This document shows positions 10,503 to 21,760 of a stretch of DNA of 64,000 nt, piece by piece (the stretch's first letter is position 1; each line of letters opens with the position of its first letter). The stretch is taken from NCBI GenBank assembly GCA_963971405.1, contig OZ020489.1:18502290-18566289 (forward strand), read 5' to 3'. The notes under the pieces are model-generated. The model ran no database searches. It saw nothing but the letters and a program-made list of their open reading frames with translations, and was not told where the DNA came from. The translations under genes and the position numbers were made by a program. Origin of the DNA: Psococerastis gibbosa (lineage: Eukaryota; Arthropoda; Insecta; Psocodea; Psocidae).

Positions 10503-10807
10503 CACCTATATCCCAGGAATCAATGACAAATCCATGTAAGAGTTTCCCCAGTGACTTCGTGGAAGTGATACATTACAAATAAAAATAAAATTATAAAATA
10601 ACTTTGCACTAATTCCACAAAATAAATTTATATTCTAACAGCCTGAAGATGGTACCCACTACCGAAACAGCTGTTATAATATAAATTTATTTTGTGGAAT
10701 TAGTGCAAAGTTATTTAATAATTTTGTTTTTATTTGTAATGTATCACTTCAACGAAGTCATGGAGACTTCTTACATGGGTTCGTCCATTGCTTCCTGATA
10801 TATATTG
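10503..10807. repeat. long palindrome with about 140-bp arms
   Basis: The arms pair from about 10503/10807 inward. Blocks such as 'gacttcgtggaagtgatac', 'taactttgcactaattcc' and 'acaaaataaatttatatt' recur inverted on the right, at roughly 85% identity. The small centre (about 10643-10670) contains CTGAAGA, the short pair GGTA/TACC, and GAAAC. A half copy, from the centre through the right arm only, lies at 10985-11105. It could form a very long hairpin. Probably a foldback element or a remnant of one. Confidence 0.85.
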
Positions 10808-10810
10808 TAC

Positions 10811-10978
10811 ATAGGTCAGCATAATATATAGATACACGTACAAAAATAATTGAAAATCGGTTTTAACTAGAGTTCAAAGAACCTTTCAATTAATAAATAT
10901 CGTACATTCAATTCTCTTACCCCTTCGTTAACTGTTGACATTCCCCACCCCCTTATATTCCACTAGTGAGGCAAGTGA
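10811..10978. repeat. family I repeat, copy 2
   Basis: Close match to 5570-5735. It abuts the end of the long palindrome and is followed by a half copy of it, so here it is sandwiched between palindrome-derived sequences. Confidence 0.8.
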
Positions 10979-10984
10979 GCCTAC

Positions 10985-11105
10985 AATGCATACAGTCTGA
11001 CCTGCAACTGGAGATTGTGCCCACCACCGAAACAGCTGTTACAATTTAAAGTTATTTTGTGGAATTAGTGCAAAGTTATTTTATAATTGTATTTTTATTT
11101 GTAGC
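10985..11105. repeat. half copy of the 10.5-kb palindrome
   Basis: Matches the centre and right arm only: 'ccgaaacagctgttacaatt', then 'ttttgtggaattagtgcaaa', then the poly-T rich arm end. The left arm is missing. Confidence 0.8.
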
Positions 11106-14100
11106 AATGGACAATCTCAGGCTCAAGCTCGCTTACCATTGCCATACTGGGAAAAGACTTCAACCAGCTTCGATATACATGTGCAAGTTGATTGGATACC
11201 TGTTCGTAATCCCAATCATTTTAATGTCAGGACATGTAGAGCAGTGTTACGGTCAAGACATTTAGAGTAGTGGTGTCATAAGGGCATTCAATTAAGTATC
11301 TTAAAACACTATAAACCTGCTATGACTACTGTATGTACTCCCAATTTTATCATTCTTACCAGAAGGGACCATAATCGCATTGTTACGAAGTTAACCATTA
11401 TTTACTTTATTTTTAATGAGCACTGCGCTGTATTTAAAAGGAAGGCAGCCCTCCCCGACTTTTTGTGGTCAGAGGTTGTGAGATATAGCTTAGTGCAGCC
11501 GGGAACCTCAAGTTAAGAGACGTATTAGGGACATTAGCCGAATGAAACAACAAGTTTAATGGGTTAATTTAATTAGAAAGGGTGCGAAATTGAACAGATG
11601 CGGAAATTCGCTTGTAAACTATGTTTGTTTCATTACCAAGAAGTTCTCCAAGATAAATTAATTCCGAACTTGATACATCATTCCCTGCAACTTGTGTTAA
11701 ATGAACATATACAATGATATGTTAGATAACAATGACTGCTACGTAAAGTTTAAGCAAATAATCATGTAAGTTAGAGAGTGAGTGCAAACTAATGAAGTTA
11801 TTGAAAACGTGAAGGAATAGTTAACTCGTATTGTCTTTCGAAATACAATATCATCCCCAGTTTGGAATATCGTACTAAATGATTAGAAGTGATACATGCA
11901 TACATATCGTATATGATCCCGTATTGGCATCACCGCTTTACCCATATGTGCTTGTTAATATCTTATTGTATATTGTACCAAAGTTACACCACACTATCTA
12001 TTAAACTATGACAGAGTAGTTATACTATCTTTGTAGGCTTTCGGGATGCTGTGAGTAACGACTGATGGACTTCCTTCTCGGTACGTGTCCAATAATGTTA
12101 TTTTAAAGATAGGTGAGCTTATTGCCCAGTAACTCAGTTATGTCTGCTTGGTACTGAATGGTTACAAACAAAATGCAACGAAGTTTACCTGAAAAGTAGT
12201 TGTCGGAGAAAAATTAATTTCAAGTTGTTTGTGTTGGTAGGCTGCGTTGTTGAAATAAACACATGAAGAAAAAGTGTTTCAAAAGAATTCTCTAAAAGTG
12301 AGTATTAAACAATTAAGTAGTGTAATCTCATAACAGCAAAGGTAGCGGAGGTCTATCAGAAATTTAGTTTTCTGAACTTTTAAGATATACTGTAGCAGGT
12401 ACTTGGACGTCTATCGTTGACATATAGCACTATCGGACATTATCGCTGTCCTTTGGAAGTAACGACAGCACTCATAAGCGATGTGCTCATGGGTGCTGTT
12501 ACTCTACCCACATTTCTGGGTTACTGGAGGATGCAAACCCATTTTTCCGCGCTATGTGAGCTGAAAAAGACGCGTGTCCAAAATGCAATCCGAGACAGCC
12601 AAGCCGTGGCTTGAACCCGTCGTAGAAAGGAACTTTTCCAAAACTGGGATATATAATTATGGTGTTTGGGCTTAAATTGCTTTGGGAGTCGTTCGCTGAC
12701 TAGCTATCAGCTATCTAACATTTTCTTCCAGTGCTTTTCGTAATTTAAAGTGACAGTATCGCCATCAGTGTTGAGTCTTGCTCTGTTCACTAATTCTAAC
12801 TTGTGTTTTCATTGGTGGAAATCTCAATTTTGATAACCTGACGTTCTGGGTTGGAATTCAATCCCTGACTTGTAAAGAAAGCATATTTCCCGCTGGTCGT
12901 AGATCAGTCCATTCTTAGTGGGTGATATTTTACTTTCACCCGTAGGCTACAACGCAAATTTTTCAGTAGTCCCTAGCCTTCCTCAGGATTGTCGAGCCAC
13001 TCAGTTTTTGTACCAGCAGGCAAGCTACCTATTCTGAATATTTGGTTGATGTTATACAATAAGTTATCGCATTGTCGTAGCCGTAACATTTACCGGTAAA
13101 ATTACTATAATAATAATAAGAAAATTGTCAGTTAGGACTCAACACCATTTCAAATTACAAATAGGTTAGCTTCTGAACTAATTAATATTTACCATATCTA
13201 ATTTATAGCATACACCGCGTTTTATTGCACGGAAACCTATATACTGTGTTCATTGTAATTAAAATTTTCATTGGGGCCTCAACACTCGTAATTGATTTAT
13301 TAATGATTCAAGAATACTTATTTTGTTTGAACATTGTGGTATCAATAAATGAGATGATTCTGGGTTCTTGCTATTTTTAAAAGACAGCTACAGGCAAACT
13401 AGAAATAGTAGGTTTCTTATTTACATGAGACTCCGTATTTTACAAAACACGAGACCCTAAACGGAACATTATGGTGTGCCCCTGACCCCCAGGAAAACAA
13501 CTGGTGATGTGGCTCTTTTTCACTCTGATTTGGTTTATTAGTTGTTACAATGTTTTCTTTTTCGGCTTCACCAAAGTAATAATATTTTTCTAAAAAAAGT
13601 ATACAATATGTACTAGTAATTGAAAAATCCTGCCACCCCCCCCCCCCCGAATCCCCCCAATTTAAAAAAAAAAATTGTCGGGAGCTCGCACATCAGTAAC
13701 GCTGTATATCTTGATATAATTGATAGCAATCATTGCTGTAGGTTTTTTTATGGACAATAGTCGAATTGTGTTATGAACTATCCTGTCCACCCTGCCGAAG
13801 TTTGTCAACATTGGCGTCGGACATGTTTCACACAATTTTTGATGACATATGCAAGTATGGCAAATCGCTAAGATTCGCATTGGTAGTTGGCACCCAGAAC
13901 TGGCTGACTTTAATTGAGCTTAAGACGGGATCCTTCACAAATGCCATCACGCCTGATCCCTGGAACCTGCACAATGACATGATGACGTCGGGCAGGTGTA
14001 ACCGCCAGGACTTCTCACGGGGACGAAGTCATCATCCTCGCCAGCAGGAGCACTGTCTCACGATATTTAGCAGCCAAAAAGTCGGTGCACGAAGCGGCAG

Positions 14101-14395
14101 GAAGCAATCCATGTCTAATATCTGACTAATGCTCTGAAGATGACACAATATAAATTACTTGATGAGATTGAATTAGTGGCTTAAGTGGCTGGAACACACT
14201 ATAAGGTTATGTAGTAGTACCGTATAGCAGTATGGAGTAGTTGTACACAATACGTATAAACAGAAGTCAATCCAATTTTATGGATCTTTGGTCATCGATA
14301 CTTTCCGGAGCCATTGATCAGATTGTGATGAAACTTTGGTATGGTTTTCTGGGGACAACGGCTCCTAGCCCAAAAATCATTATAATCTGCATATA
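11106..14395. other. 3.3-kb mostly unique stretch
   Basis: No gene or repeat family assigned. Small items: 'ttagagtagtggtg' at about 11260 resembles the head of SINE L; a short inverted repeat (gtaacgacagcactcat / atgggtgctgttac) at about 12459-12503; a C13 run at 13636-13648. A 119-codon frame (13766-14125) and its antisense have mixed composition and no domain I know. Probably intronic or intergenic. Confidence 0.5.
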
Positions 14396-14580
14396 TTCGG
14401 TGACAAGGTGGTAGCGTGCTTGTACTTGTGCGAGTCTCTATACGCCATGCGATCGGAGACGTGTCGTAACTCAATACGGGTACTAACCTACAGAGGCGAC
14501 TGAAGAGGTCAATCGGATACATTCATTAAATTGTTTGCATGCTATTAACCTTTTTTTTTGTTAAATAAAAAAAATGATTG
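14396..14580 (+). mobile_element. SINE-like repeat K, copy 1
   Basis: Begins 'ttcggtgacaaggtggtagc' (A-box-like), then 'tgtgcgagtctc' (B-box-like but unusually close), and continues through 'gatcggagacgtgtcgtaac' to 'ggatacattcattaaattgt' and a T-rich end. Copies: 32229-32410, 38655-38822, 50489-50640, and a fragment at 59043-59095. Confidence 0.8.
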
Positions 14581-15718
14581 TTTATTTTCCTTCCACACTT
14601 CGGTTCAATAATATCGCTTTGTTTATTTTGTGCGGGTGTAATTAATAAATCTTTGCGTGCAAAGTGTGGCAGCACGTAGTCGGGCTCAGTTGGAATGGAT
14701 GTGAGATGGTTCGGAAGTGAAGTGACGAAGCAGGAGGGAGTGGAGGAGGCAGAGGAAACGGGGAACGGGAGAGTATTGTATAGCCATTCAAAAATGTAGT
14801 TGGAGGCAACGAACGGGAAAATTTAAAGACGAACTGGGTAGTAAGCCCAATGAAAAATGTAGTGGAGGCAATGGTCGAAATTTGGAAAATTCCAATTATA
14901 GACACGGCAGTCATTGACATTTTGTAAGACGCCGGACTCTTTCGAGTATTTGCAACGGTCGCTGTATGTATAAGGTGTTTTTTTCTTTGTTTTTTTTTCT
15001 GTAGTAACCGTTTGGAACAGTTAGCCTTTATTTGTCTATAGGTGCTTTATGACTCCAGCCTTAATGAGAAAGTTTAATGTTGTTGTGACCGGTTAACTAA
15101 CTTTATTTATCAGAAGCAACAGTTGAAGCAAAAGAAGGCAGTTTAGTTTCGCCCTGTGTTTAGAAACGCTTTTCCTTATATTTTGTTTGGAAAGATGAGA
15201 CTACAGTATTTTATGGGCGGTAAGTAATACTGGTAGTGTTACACTGAAATAGCCCAAAGAAAAACCCTGAAGCAGCGTAACTTATTGCCTAAATTGTCGC
15301 TTCTGCAATTACATCTCCATTTCACCAATTTAGGCAAATTTTGAAACAAGAAAATGGACCGTACGAATTTGTGTCGGATGCGATTTATTTGTATACAGGC
15401 CATGCTGAGCCGGAGGCATGCGGAACTGAAGAGTGGCAATGAGCTGTCACGATCTCACGGAGCGATCCACTCTTTAACCGATTCGCCCCGCTTACCTTAC
15501 CAAGGATGGTGCCAAATTGTTTTTACCTACAAAAGAAAGCTGGATAATGAGACTTAATTTAAAGTTAAACACAGCATTAAACGATTATCACTGGTGGCCA
15601 GATTGTTGAAAATTTATGGTGCGAATCATTTGTGTGGTCTTTGATGGAATTACAGTCTTGGTTTTTTCTCGTCTACTTTGTCCTTAAGAGCTGTTATGAG
15701 TTTTCTCAAAATTGGTAA
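14581..15718. other. unassigned stretch
   Basis: A purine-rich patch (14720-14780) makes antisense frames look open. Nothing recognisable. Confidence 0.45.
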
Positions 15719-15995
15719 TTTAGCCTACAGCTATTTCGAAATATATGTATGTCTCTGTCTGTGTCGGAACTTGGGCTGTTCAAATGAAGTTCTGTATTGA
15801 AGAAATTGAATTTAGCCTACAGCTACTAGTATTTCGAAATACATGTCTCTGTGTCGGAATTTGGGCTGTTCAAATGGGGTTCTGTATTAAAAAATGGAAT
15901 TGAGCCTACAGCTTCTAGTATTTCGAAATATATGCCTCTGTCTGTGTCGGAATTTGGGCTGTTCAAATGGAATTCTGTATAGAAAAAATGGAACA
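15719..15995. repeat. minisatellite, three units of about 90 bp
   Basis: Three head-to-tail units begin 'tagcctacagct' at 15721, 15813 and 15902 (periods 92 and 89). Each contains 'atttcgaaata', 'ctctgtctgtgtcggaa' and 'ttgggctgttcaaatg'. The units are about 85-90% alike. Confidence 0.9.
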
Positions 15996-16856
15996 TTGCT
16001 CCCCGAATTTCTGGTGACACCTGTCACTACTTCTTCGACCAACTTTATTTCGTGGATTCAGGATTAAGGCTAGTGAATGGGATTTTGTATTGATGAAATT
16101 TTCCATTTTAAACCCATTTCATCACTGTTATAACCTTCTTCATTTTTAATAGGTGAGTTTCAATTTAAAAAAATTATAGATTTTTTTAATTAAAAGCAAT
16201 TTTGTATTTTTATTTAATTAAATTATTTAATTGGGACAATTTTATAAAATAATAAACTTAAATTTTTTTACCATAGAATCAATAAATAAAAACCGAACCC
16301 TGTGGGACCAACCCACGACCCACCTCATTATTTTTTATTGTGATAGGCAAATATTATTTATATATGTAACGATTTCTATGTATTCTTGTGAAATAAATAT
16401 CATCTTATCTTATCTTACCTTCCAGAGTCCCTTTTTTTCGTCATTCTCTAGTTTTGGGTATATTGTCCTAAGTTAATTTATTGTTAAAAAAGTTATTGTT
16501 ACGCCACTGGACGAGACCTCGTCTCGTTTATATTTTAATGCAAGATATTGTACTGTATCTCTCTAGTTATTAAAACCAGAGTTTTGAGCATTTAAATTAT
16601 GAACTGCCAACATTATTAAAATTTCTGGTTTCATCATTTTTCATCCAGTTCCTAAAGTAAATCAGCAGACAGCAGAAGACCGTATATTGCTATCGCTATA
16701 AAAATAAGTGACTAATGACTTCATCTTATGATGAAAATTTTGTTATTTTGCTTTAAGTTATTCTATGAAATGGTAGTCTTCCAATTTGGTTATTTCCCAA
16801 TGCACCGGTGCTTACTTCTGTTCTGTTAGGTTCTTCAGCATTTCCAGTTCGGATGT
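15996..16856. other. unassigned AT-rich stretch
   Basis: Very AT-rich at 16150-16260, with a short 'cttatcttatctta' repeat near 16405. The last ~50 bp may be decayed upstream sequence of the LINE that follows. Confidence 0.45.
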
Positions 16857-17530
16857 ATGAGTAGCCTATGTGGAACTTTTCTATCGATGCTTTTTCTAAC
16901 AGCAACTAACAGCAGATCTAGAGAGCCTTGTAGGCCTATTTTTTCCACCCTGGGTATTCTTACAATATATGCACAATATGTACTCAATAGCCTTATATAT
17001 ATAAAGGAAAATCTAGTTAACTTCAGCAACAGATGTGATGTTCACAATTACCCCACTAGAACAGCTCATCACCTACAAATCCCTAAGTGCAGATTAACAA
17101 AAACAAAGAGTAGTTTCCCAAATTTGGCCATTAAGTTATACAACTCCCTACCGAGGTCAATCCAGACAGAAAATCTGCCCCAATTTGGAAAAACTGTTGA
17201 GTACATATTAAAAACACATCCCATATATTCCATAAATGAATTTTATGAACTAGTTTGGAGTTAGGTATAGGCCTATGCACTGATAACGAAACCCTCGTGG
17301 TAAATTATTAATGTAATATTTATTATTAATGTAATATTAATGTAATATTTATTATTAATGTAATATTATTGTGATAGTAGTGTAGGCTAATATTATTGTG
17401 ATAGTAATGTAGGCTAATATTATTGTGATAGTCATTTTTTTTTGTACTTCAATTTTTGACGATGTGAATCCAGCTATGTCCTGGCACTTAAACGGATTAT
17501 ACTGATTCTGATTCTGATTCTGATTTTAAC
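16857..17530 (+). pseudogene. LINE RT C-terminus and 3' end with ATTCTG tail
   Basis: An open frame to a TAG at 17262-17264 carries 'SREPCRPIFSTLGILTI', 'CDVHNYPTRTAHHLQIPKCR' and 'IKLYNSLPRSIQ', then 'YSINEFYEL'. This is the standard end of CR1/Jockey-like LINE polymerases (C(K/R)P.F..L.IL ... H.Y.TR ... K.YN.LP..I). The catalytic core is absent upstream. After the stop comes a 3' UTR with tandem repeats (17310-17432), ending at 17502-17527 in (CTGATT)n, a simple-repeat 3' tail typical of these LINEs. It is the best preserved of the LINE ends in this half of the window. Confidence 0.85.
17310..17432. repeat. tandem repeats in the LINE 3' UTR
   Basis: First 'taatgtaatatttattat' units, then three units of about 27 bp containing 'gtaggctaatattattgtga'. 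These lie between the stop codon and the (CTGATT)n tail. Confidence 0.85.
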
Positions 17531-18166
17531 TTCAGATATATTTTAGGTGTTAAATAGATTAACAAAACCGAACAGGATGCTTTCCCAAACCAAAAAAATT
17601 TGTTTTGTACAAAATATTTTTTTAAAGCTAAATTATATGGTTAAATTACAGCATATCCCAACACCCATCATACCTTTCCATTGTTACTTTGTTGTAACGT
17701 ACAAATATTGGTCTGCCCGTTCTACCTATACCCAGGCGCGGATCTAGAATGAGACCAAGGAGGGGGCTAAGAGTATATTTCGATTTTTTCTTAATAGGGC
17801 TGAAATATTGGGGTTTTACGCATTTTCAGAGCAATGAGGGTTCTATACTCTAGGTAATTAATACAATCGAGCACAAGGGGGGCCCGGGGGTCTCCCCCGG
17901 GAGAAAATTTGTAAAAAATAGGACTGAAATAGTGGGGTTTTACGCATTTTGAGGACCCTAATGGGGGGGGGGACCATAGCCCCTCCCGTAGATCCGCGCC
18001 TGCCTATACCTATATAGACTATGCAATCGTCCCATCGATCAATTCAGTGTTTTGAGATAGGGAATCTCGAAGGCAACCGAATTTTAACCCTAGGAAAATT
18101 ATTTACTATGGAATTAATTAATAAATAGGAAAGCATGTTCGAGTAAAATGGGACCAGTTCTTTTAT
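17531..18166 (+). repeat. TCTG-core element, 3' part, split by a hAT MITE
   Basis: Starts inside the family at 'ttcagatatattttaggtgt', directly after the LINE tail. It resumes after the MITE with 'aaccctaggaaaattattta' and ends at the family terminus 'gaaagcatgttcgagtaaaa', then 'gggaccagttctttt'. The TCTG core is not included. Confidence 0.8.
17733..18002. mobile_element. hAT MITE, 270 bp, perfect 8-bp target-site duplication
   Basis: Inverted ends CAGGCGCGGATCTA (14 bp, perfect) start with the CAG of hAT elements. They are flanked by perfect CCTATACC copies (17725-17732, 18003-18010). The interior has two imperfect copies of 'gggttttacgcattt', a 'cccgggggtctcccccggg' palindrome and a G10 run. 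It contains no transposase and depends on an autonomous hAT elsewhere. It sits inside the TCTG element at 17531-18166. Confidence 0.95.
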
Positions 18167-19467
18167 ACAATATTGCTACAAGTTTGCCTCCTCGTCATTA
18201 ACCAAGAGTAGCAGCCCCGAGAACAAGACAGCATTAATTACTTACAAAATTAAACAACACGGGAGACAGAATACATCTGACGAAACTGACAGATCTTGAG
18301 CGAAAATGGCAACAGCAGTAGACAATAAGCTGAACTAATGCTGCCAGCTTATCCACCATACAAGTTGAGCTTCGGACAGGCACAAGTGCTCTCCATCTAA
18401 TCATGACAAATTAACCATCGCCTATAAATTTCAAATTTTAATCAGTTGAAATGATAAAGAGGACACGGCTGTATCTGATGGGTTAATGTCTGTGTATAAA
18501 CCTCTCGTGCTCGTATTGTTACTGGGTATTTCAAGGGTTGGTGACCATGAATTAAATTCATTTAGCTCCTGCTGCAATATCCCACAAGTGATGAGTTGTG
18601 ATGTTTAGTTACCGGTACAGTTGGAATTCGGAAATGGAAATTATTTGGGTTGTTCGACATTCCCTGGTTTCCGCCCGTCCAAGAATGAAGCTATTCCATA
18701 AAAAGGCTCACGTAAAACACTTAGTAGCAGTAGTTCTGATCAAAGATCGAGAATTTTCTGTTTTCTGCCAATAAAATTGAAACTACTGAGCCTATCGTGG
18801 CCTAGGTAGGTTCGAACGCAAAATTTCTATAAAATTGTTACATTTCTGTGAAATGAGTTAACAATACTTGGCATGAAGGTAGGTACACCTTTTTATAAAC
18901 TACATTTTATGACGTTTTCTCATTCTTTCAATTTCATTTGAATAATAGACCTGTTGGCGATTTTCTCATTAAGTGCAGCTGCACAATAACTACTCCTCCC
19001 TCTCCCAATGTTATTGAACGAAACACAAGAAAACAATGGAAAATAATATGAAAACATTGCGTGAAAGGATGCCTCAGCATGAGTGATGTCTGACCCTATC
19101 GTTTACTCCCTTGCATAATTGCATTTACCCCAACTTCCTGTGCACCCTCTCCATGCCGTAAGCAGAAAGACCCTTTTACTCCTCCCCTCTGGCTATCATG
19201 TTCCAATTACAAATGGATCACTGACCTCAATGAGCTGCTGTGTGGATTACAGATAAGGAGATTGGTTCTTAACGGAAGAAGGGGACAAGTCTCCCTTGTT
19301 TCTCACTTAGACGATTTGTGTCGGTTGTACAAATTAGATAGTTTTTTTTTTAATGCTGCACGCAATAAAAAATATTTAAAATCATTGAAATTTATTTTAT
19401 TTAGTTAAATATTGTCTTTGATCTACCTAGATCTTGATTTACTAATTATGCTTGTTACATTTTGTCC
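18167..19467. other. unassigned, mostly unique stretch
   Basis: No repeat family or coding signal recognised. Composition is moderate, without long low-complexity runs until a T-run near 19340. Confidence 0.45.
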
Positions 19468-19575
19468 ATTATCGCTTGTAGCCGGTGTAGGTTTTGAATA
19501 CCAGTTTGCCAATGACCAAAAATTCATACGGAAAAATATAAATCCATTGGGTCGTTGACATTGGACAAGGAAGGG
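19468..19575 (-). repeat. family G repeat fragment
   Basis: Matches 55015-55040 ('ttatcgcttgtagccggtgt') joined directly to the 55140-55220 part ('ccagtttgccaatgaccaaa'), so the middle of the unit (about 100 bp) is deleted. Confidence 0.75.
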
Positions 19576-19689
19576 TTAGAAATTCTTAAACACAACCTTA
19601 CTGTGTGGTAAAAATCAGCGCCACTATCATGTTTGTAGGAAGGCATCTTAGTGTTGCGATTGTCCGCTAGGTGTCTCGCTGGTCTTCTT

Positions 19690-19990
19690 CTTCCCCTTCC
19701 CTCTCACGCTGCGCACGCAGCGTGAGAGGCTCACCTCGGACCCATGTCGTATACTCTATACCCGGTCGGTCGTCAATGTCTTGAGCTTGAACCATTGTTC
19801 ATTCCTCTTGCTCCGGCGAGTTGTTCGACTCTTTTCTCAAGGGTTGTCCTCGGTCTGCCGATGGGTCTTCTACCTTGTGACCTTACTTCCGCCCTATTCT
19901 CATCCATCCTTTGGACATGGCCAGACCATAGCAGCTGCTTGTTCTCCATTCTTCCCTCTTTGGAACTCACTTGCACTCACTCTACCTCTA
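19690..19990 (-). pseudogene. LINE RT tail (GHVQRMDENR type)
   Basis: The minus strand reads 'LLWSGHVQRMDENRAE' and 'GRRPIGRPRTTLEKRVEQL', closely related to the 59874-60218 copy (FGHVQRMDENR ... RHIGRSRTTLEERIDLL). This is the region after the RT core in a widespread arthropod LINE group. The end (19690-19740) has an inverted 'cacgctgcgcacgcagcgtg' and a CTT-rich tail. Confidence 0.8.
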
Positions 19991-20054
19991 TCGGTAGAGA
20001 GTGAGACATACGCTTCTCTTGCTTTCTTTCTTTTTCGTTTTCCGTGGTTGCTAT

Positions 20055-20176
20055 CAAGGCCGTAGCCATAAATATTTTGCGAGTGGGGGGGGGTCCATCT
20101 GACGTCACCGGAGGTGAGGTAATCTCAATATGTTTAAAACTCAGACCCCCTGGACTCCCCTTTGACTACTGCCATG
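20055..20176. mobile_element. hAT MITE, 122 bp, perfect 8-bp target-site duplication
   Basis: Begins CAAGGCCGTAGCCAT and ends TGACTACTGCCATG, imperfect inverted ends. Flanked by perfect GTTGCTAT copies (20047-20054, 20177-20184). The interior carries a G run and 'catctgacgtcaccggaggt', a module shared with the MITE at 32789-32949 and with TCTG elements. Confidence 0.9.
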
Positions 20177-20288
20177 GTTGCTATTCAAAAGTGATTTAAG
20201 AATAATTAATTAAAATGTTTCCCTGTCATACGATTTAGAGTAGCTCAGCGGGCCAACTATGGCGTTTAATGTGAACTTATTATGCTGG

Positions 20289-20365
20289 TAATAAAAATGT
20301 AAACAAAACCATTTTGAATAGCACTTCCCATCCTGAAATTATCTTGTATAAATTATTAATCCCAG
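20289..20365. repeat. mini-foldback M, copy 2
   Basis: 'aaaatgtaaacaaaaccatt' to 'attaatcccaggtta'; same layout as 5304-5380. Confidence 0.7.
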
Positions 20366-21111
20366 GTTAAATTAATACTAAGCAGCAGAGTTTCTTCGAT
20401 TGAAATCAGAATTTAATATTATCACATGGCATGTGTTAGGAGTTGATAATTCCTTTTTGATATTCCTTTGGATATTCCTTTGGATATTCCTTTGGATAGA
20501 CAATACAGAATACACATAATTTATTATAGATATATAATGTTGTGGCTACTCAGCAGTTCATCATCCGAGAGAGATTTAAGCAATAAAAATAATAATAATA
20601 ATTACCCAAACACCCCTACAAAAGAAAACTTGAAATTAGCCAGCATTGCGGCATATGACACACAAAAAAGTTAAACTAGATTCTGCTGGACGAAGAATTA
20701 CTGACTTTAAAACACTTTCCCAACTTGAGATCCAACTTAATAATCTCTTTTATTTTACTTGCCAACAAGTTTTTGTTCTCAACAAGTTTATAGAGGCTTT
20801 CTTTGTAATCCTCAATGGTAAAACTATTAAGAAACCGTAAGTCCTTTTGTCTATGAACAAGGCCGTGCAGCTCCCCGCAGCTTATAAGACTTCCCACTGC
20901 AGGGTTTTTGCTGCTAACTTAACAGCCAGGTCTTCCTGCTAAGATGTCGACTTAGTTAAATTTGGGCAACCTACGAAGTAAGATTTTCATACTAAGTTAT
21001 AAGCTTCCGGATTGTGAACTTGTTCTATGACCACAGACCGTCTTTTCTTATTGTCCTGTTACAGCCTTTTCCCTTTAAATTTAGAATATTTTGTGTTAAC
21101 CCGAGCCCGAG
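20366..21111. other. unassigned stretch with a 12-bp minisatellite
   Basis: 20450-20498 holds about four units of 'ttcctttggata'. Further on, opposite frames at 20468-20674 (+) and 20676-20897 (-, Lys/Leu-rich) lack any domain, and I do not call them genes. Confidence 0.5.
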
Positions 21112-21253
21112 AAAAGAGTATATCCACAGCAAGTGATGGAGGATGTAGGGGCCAGTACTGAAGAGGGCGTGCCCGGATCGAGGGGAGTGGAGGCATCGAT
21201 GCCACATGTTGCTGCCAACCAGCCAGCCGGCTGTAACTTGAAGAAGAAGAAGG
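21112..21253 (+). pseudogene. LINE RT tail, frameshifted, with AAG tail
   Basis: In the last frame it reads 'RACPDRGEWRHRCHMLLPTS' then 'QPAVT' and a TGA (21239-21241), followed by aagaagaagaag. Upstream 'KEYI' lies in another frame, so there is a frameshift or small deletion near 21150. The 55602-55736 copy shows the same break. Confidence 0.85.
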
Positions 21254-21544
21254 TTGTTCAACATAATCAACCCGAAAATGTTGCAATATTTGTACCCTGG
21301 AATCCTTTGAAAGAGGTGCCAAACCTATCCCTAGACTGACATTTTTGCTTGAGCTAGATCGACAAGTTATTACACTTTCTGATTCCTCGGTCCCAAACTG
21401 ACACGCAGTGGTCTATCGAAAATTGGCGACCATCATGGCAATTTGGAGACTGCTGCTGTGCCAAACCACTGCCTCAAGTTTTTCAACCAGAATGTTCTTC
21501 TTCTGCCGGGAGCCCTGAGTCCTTCTACCTACCCTTGGATTATT

Positions 21545-21760
21545 AGGTACCAAGCCGGTGGCAACTTAAAAAAAAAAAAAAAAAAAAGAGAGGTACGAAA
21601 ATATCCATTATTTTGATTTGCAATAAGGGAAATCGATAGCTCATTTTGAAATGCACTCGAACCACGCCATTCGCGAGGTGCTGAAGGTACCAAGCCGGTG
21701 CTGAGCTGAAGGTGTCGGGGCGACTCAGAAAAAAAGGAAAGGGGTACGAAATGAAAAAGT
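21545..21760. repeat. two A-rich direct repeats
   Basis: 'ggtaccaagccggtg' occurs at 21547 and 21686. Each is followed by an A run (about 20 A at 21567, 7 A at 21729) and 'ggtacgaaa'. The second copy has about 28 extra bp before the A run. Looks like a duplicated small A-tailed retro-insert; class unknown. Confidence 0.55.

Noticed and set aside
13766-14125. 119-codon + strand open frame
   Set aside because: No domain on either strand and no repeat partner; length is within chance for this much sequence.
15198-15222. Short block before a GTAAGTA donor
   Set aside because: No proper pyrimidine tract upstream and only about 25 nt; judged chance.
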